A DNA stretch of 64,000 nt from Lepidurus packardi. Taxonomy: Eukaryota > Arthropoda > Branchiopoda > Notostraca > Triopsidae. Positions 61,401-64,000 of the stretch are shown here, piece after piece (position 1 is the first letter of the stretch; every line of letters begins with the position of its first letter). A model generated the notes under the pieces. The model did not search any database, was not told the DNA's origin, and saw only the letters and a list, made by a program, of their open reading frames with translations. Made by a program: the position numbers and the translations under genes. The DNA lies in assembly GCA_023053545.1 (NCBI GenBank), contig JAKZAN010000004.1, positions 11,346,001-11,410,000 of the forward strand. Reading direction: 5' to 3'.

Positions 61401-62629
61401 TAATAAAGTTATAATAGAAAGTAATTTTGAAACAAAATTCCTGAAACGTTGATTTAAATTTATTAAAATACTAATTGTGATGGCCGTAAAGAGAAGATAA
61501 GCACTGAAAGTACTGAGACAGCAACGTATATAAATAAACCTCCCCTTTTTGGCTCGATTCATTACTGAGAGTGCGATGCAAGTCACTCCCTACCGCCCTC
61601 TTTGGCAGTCAAGAAAACGGGAAGGAAGTGCGGGCAAGATGGGCCACGAAATGGCACTTTACACATGGTAAAACAGGTTAAAGATCACTGAATGCGATTT
61701 TCTCCAGCTCAGTATGCCCACTGAACACAATTCGACCTCTTGCTCCCTCCTCTTCTGTCCTACAAACGAACAGTCGACTTGAACGGCAATTACGGCAGAA
61801 GAAACCAAACCAACCAAGCGGACTTTTCTTCCTCAAAAAAATCCTTCGATAAGACACATAAAAGAGGTAACGAAATCTCCAGATTGTACTTTTGCTCTCA
61901 AGCTCTAAGGCAGAAATCTCTCAGATACAAAATAAGTTGAAACAAAAACGTTGGGAAAGTATCTCACCAAATATTATTACTATTTCACTCTGCAGAAGTA
62001 AACCCCACCTCTTCTTCAACATTTCTTCCGAGTTTTTACAGTACACTCTTGCCTAGCTGCCTCCTATTCTCAAAGCTTTTCTTCAGATGAACGTAATTAC
62101 AACTCGCCCATCTGTTGCGTGGCAGGCGGCGACGGATACATGGAGGTTCCTAATGAAGTTATGAAGGAGAAGAGAGAAAAACGTAGCCCAGGACTTTTAT
62201 TGTGATATAACATAACATTCCGCCTTCTCTTCCTCCCTAAATATATATATTTCTCTGAGATTTTCATCACAACCGCAAGCGTTCTTAAGTATGACGGCAA
62301 GAGCCCGATCTTAAGTCTCCTGGCACCTTCATCGGTCCCAAGATTACTCTCTCATTCCATTGCTGCCGTCGTTTATGGTTTGCCACCCCACGAAAAGCGG
62401 CTTACAACTGACCATTGTTCCTCTCCAGTTGTCTGCGGACCTTGTCAGGGATGATCGGTATCATAATTCCTTCCTAAAGTCAACTCGAAACAATTCCGAC
62501 AACGCGACGAAAAAATAGAACCACTTTAACGCACTACTTCAAATGCAACAAATCGCATGATTCTCCATCAACCTTTCATCATAGTTTAGATTAGGTTAAG
62601 AACAACAAATGTTGTTTCAAATTGGTATG
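61401..62629. other. Intergenic sequence, nothing recognised
   Basis: No gene, structured RNA or repeat array that I can support. Confidence 0.4.
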
Positions 62630-63075
62630 ATTAGCCGTTCACGAGTTGGGGGGATTCAAACTTTTCATCGTGACGCATAAGTCGCATAATACAGCACCTC
62701 TGTGACGTCACAGAGGTGTTGTGGCGTGACTAACGGGCTCCCATGACCACTACTGTTTACTTCCCTGCTTATAACAGTAAACAAAGCTCCAGGACCATGG
62801 TTACACGTCTGTGACGTCAGAACGCCATGTGGGCTCAGAGTAAGCTTTATGATTAACCGTTCACGAGTTAGGGGGATTCAAACTTTTCATCGTGACGCAT
62901 AAAGTCGCATAATACAGCACCTCTGTGACGTCACAGAGGTGTTGTGGCGTGACTAACGAGCTCCCGTGACCACTACTGTTTACTTCCCTGCTTATAACAG
63001 TAAAACAAAGCTAAGGGACCATGGTTATACGTCTGTGACGTCAGAACGCCATGTGGGCTCAGAGTAAGCTAAACT
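62630..63075. repeat. Tandem duplication (about 220 bp) carrying CRE-centred palindromes
   Basis: Two near-identical units start at about 62632 and 62853 (both with CCGTTCACGAGTT). Each contains a 24-bp perfect palindrome, at 62695-62718 and 62918-62941, with arms CACCTCTG and CAGAGGTG around TGACGTCA, and a second TGACGTCA further on (62812-62819 and 63036-63043). A related partial unit follows, with TGACGTCA at 63118-63125. A diverged relative lies at about 22140-22250. Confidence 0.88.
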
Positions 63076-64000
63076 AATGCTTAAAACAGTAAACGTAGGT
63101 TTTGAATACCACGTACGTGACGTCAGAAAGCCATGTGAAAAATTTCTTTCTTTAACATGTCCACTAAAACTTGGCGCATGGTGGAAAGAAACATATCACT
63201 CGAAACTAGATTTTGCGCTCTTTTTTTCTCAAGAGAACAATTTTGATGTTTCGTCGGAATTACTTGGTAAGTTTTAAGGTGGATAAACATGTTTCCTCTT
63301 CGTTTTCCCGGGATTATCTTTTAACTCGGCTCGTTTCATTTTCAGGATGAATCACTTTTCTTCGTGAAAGGCGATATCTGGAGTGCAATGAAACATGGAG
63401 CCTCCTCCTGTCATGCACTTTCTCCTGGATCGCTCGGATCAATAAGGCGAAAAAGGGGAACGTGTATCATAGGGACTGAAAATCTTACTCTTGCACTAGA
63501 CTCACCCATTATGCTATCCATCAAAGGGTATATGCTAGTCCGGTTACTGTCCGTTGAAAGAAACCCCCCAAAAGTGCCCGAAAAAGGTCGAGAAAAAAGT
63601 AGAAAAAAAAAAATAGAAAATCTTTCAGAATCAGGCTTATTGGCAAGTGAGAAAGCTGGAACGCCAGTTGGCACTTAGGATTAGCTCTCCAGTTTCCATA
63701 ATACATAGATTTTTCTTTTATTAGTGCACATCATCCAGTTTTTCTCTTTTTCTTCTTCTTTTAAGACCTGCATAAAAGGAATACAATGTACGTGCAATAA
63801 ATCAATCACAGTTGGACATGTGCGTCGATCCCAAAATCCCCATAATAAGAACTTGGAAAAATACACTAAGGAATGTTTCGTTTCTTCTCTATAAATTCTT
63901 CAATTTTGGTTCGGATTTTCTTTACAAATCCTCAGAATTTGTCTACAAATCTTAAACGCCGCTCAGCATTTACAGATGTTCAAATATTAACTTTTATTAC
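63076..64000. other. Window end, no gene recognised
   Basis: The ORFs of 66 and 104 codons here have no recognisable motif, and their frames include low-complexity Lys runs. A gene continuing beyond the window cannot be excluded. Confidence 0.4.

Noticed and set aside
63364-63678. 104-codon plus-strand ORF near the window end
   Set aside because: No conserved motif and a poly-Lys stretch from A-rich DNA; the overlapping minus-strand ORF is equally open.

Overview
This is a stretch of an animal nuclear genome, most likely an arthropod. The genes are split by canonical GT-AG introns, several of them short. All seven proteins I recognise are metazoan, FoxP carries the two alternative forkhead exons known from arthropod FoxP, and there are short TTAGG-type (CCTAA) runs. 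I cannot name the species. There are no bacterial operons, CRISPR arrays, phage or viral genes.

Layout. 1-4569: non-coding DNA upstream of FoxP. 4570-32865 (+): FoxP transcription factor in 14 coding exons, two of them alternatives. Intron 1 (4702-24388, about 19.7 kb) is packed with unrelated tandem-repeat families, foldback elements and homopolymers. 34316-38742 (+): EEA1 early-endosome tether, 17 exons. 39961-41893 (-): CDC6 replication licensing ATPase, convergent with EEA1. 42217-43206 (+): MALSU1 mitochondrial ribosome silencing factor, divergent from CDC6 across 323 bp. 43444-50187 (-): DNAJC7 TPR/J-domain co-chaperone, with a 786-codon same-strand exon lying in its first intron. 50745-51813 (-): MRPL15 (uL15m). 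52962-55872 (-): VMAT, the vesicular monoamine transporter. 55873-64000: no convincing gene. It holds a repeat block rich in SOX-like octamers, a U2 snRNA 5' fragment between direct repeats, and a duplicated element with CRE-centred palindromes.

The genes do not form a pathway. FoxP and VMAT suggest neuronal roles, EEA1 and DNAJC7 are general trafficking and chaperone genes, CDC6 is a cell-cycle gene, and MALSU1 and MRPL15 both serve the mitochondrial large ribosomal subunit.

The most unusual signals are: (1) a minisatellite made from the 3' splice site of the last FoxP exon, leaving ten upstream copies, eight still ending in TAG; (2) a large Ser/Pro-rich ORF whose stop codon lies inside a splice donor and whose phase matches the DNAJC7 TPR exons, predicting a second, about 1,259-residue DNAJC7 isoform; (3) thirteen exact CATTGTTG octamers in about 0.83 kb upstream of VMAT; (4) a dispersed repeat carrying perfect TGACGTCA palindromes; (5) a repeat array in FoxP intron 3 that runs up to the exon 4 acceptor. 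Exon boundaries were placed by hand from splice consensus, reading phase and protein homology.
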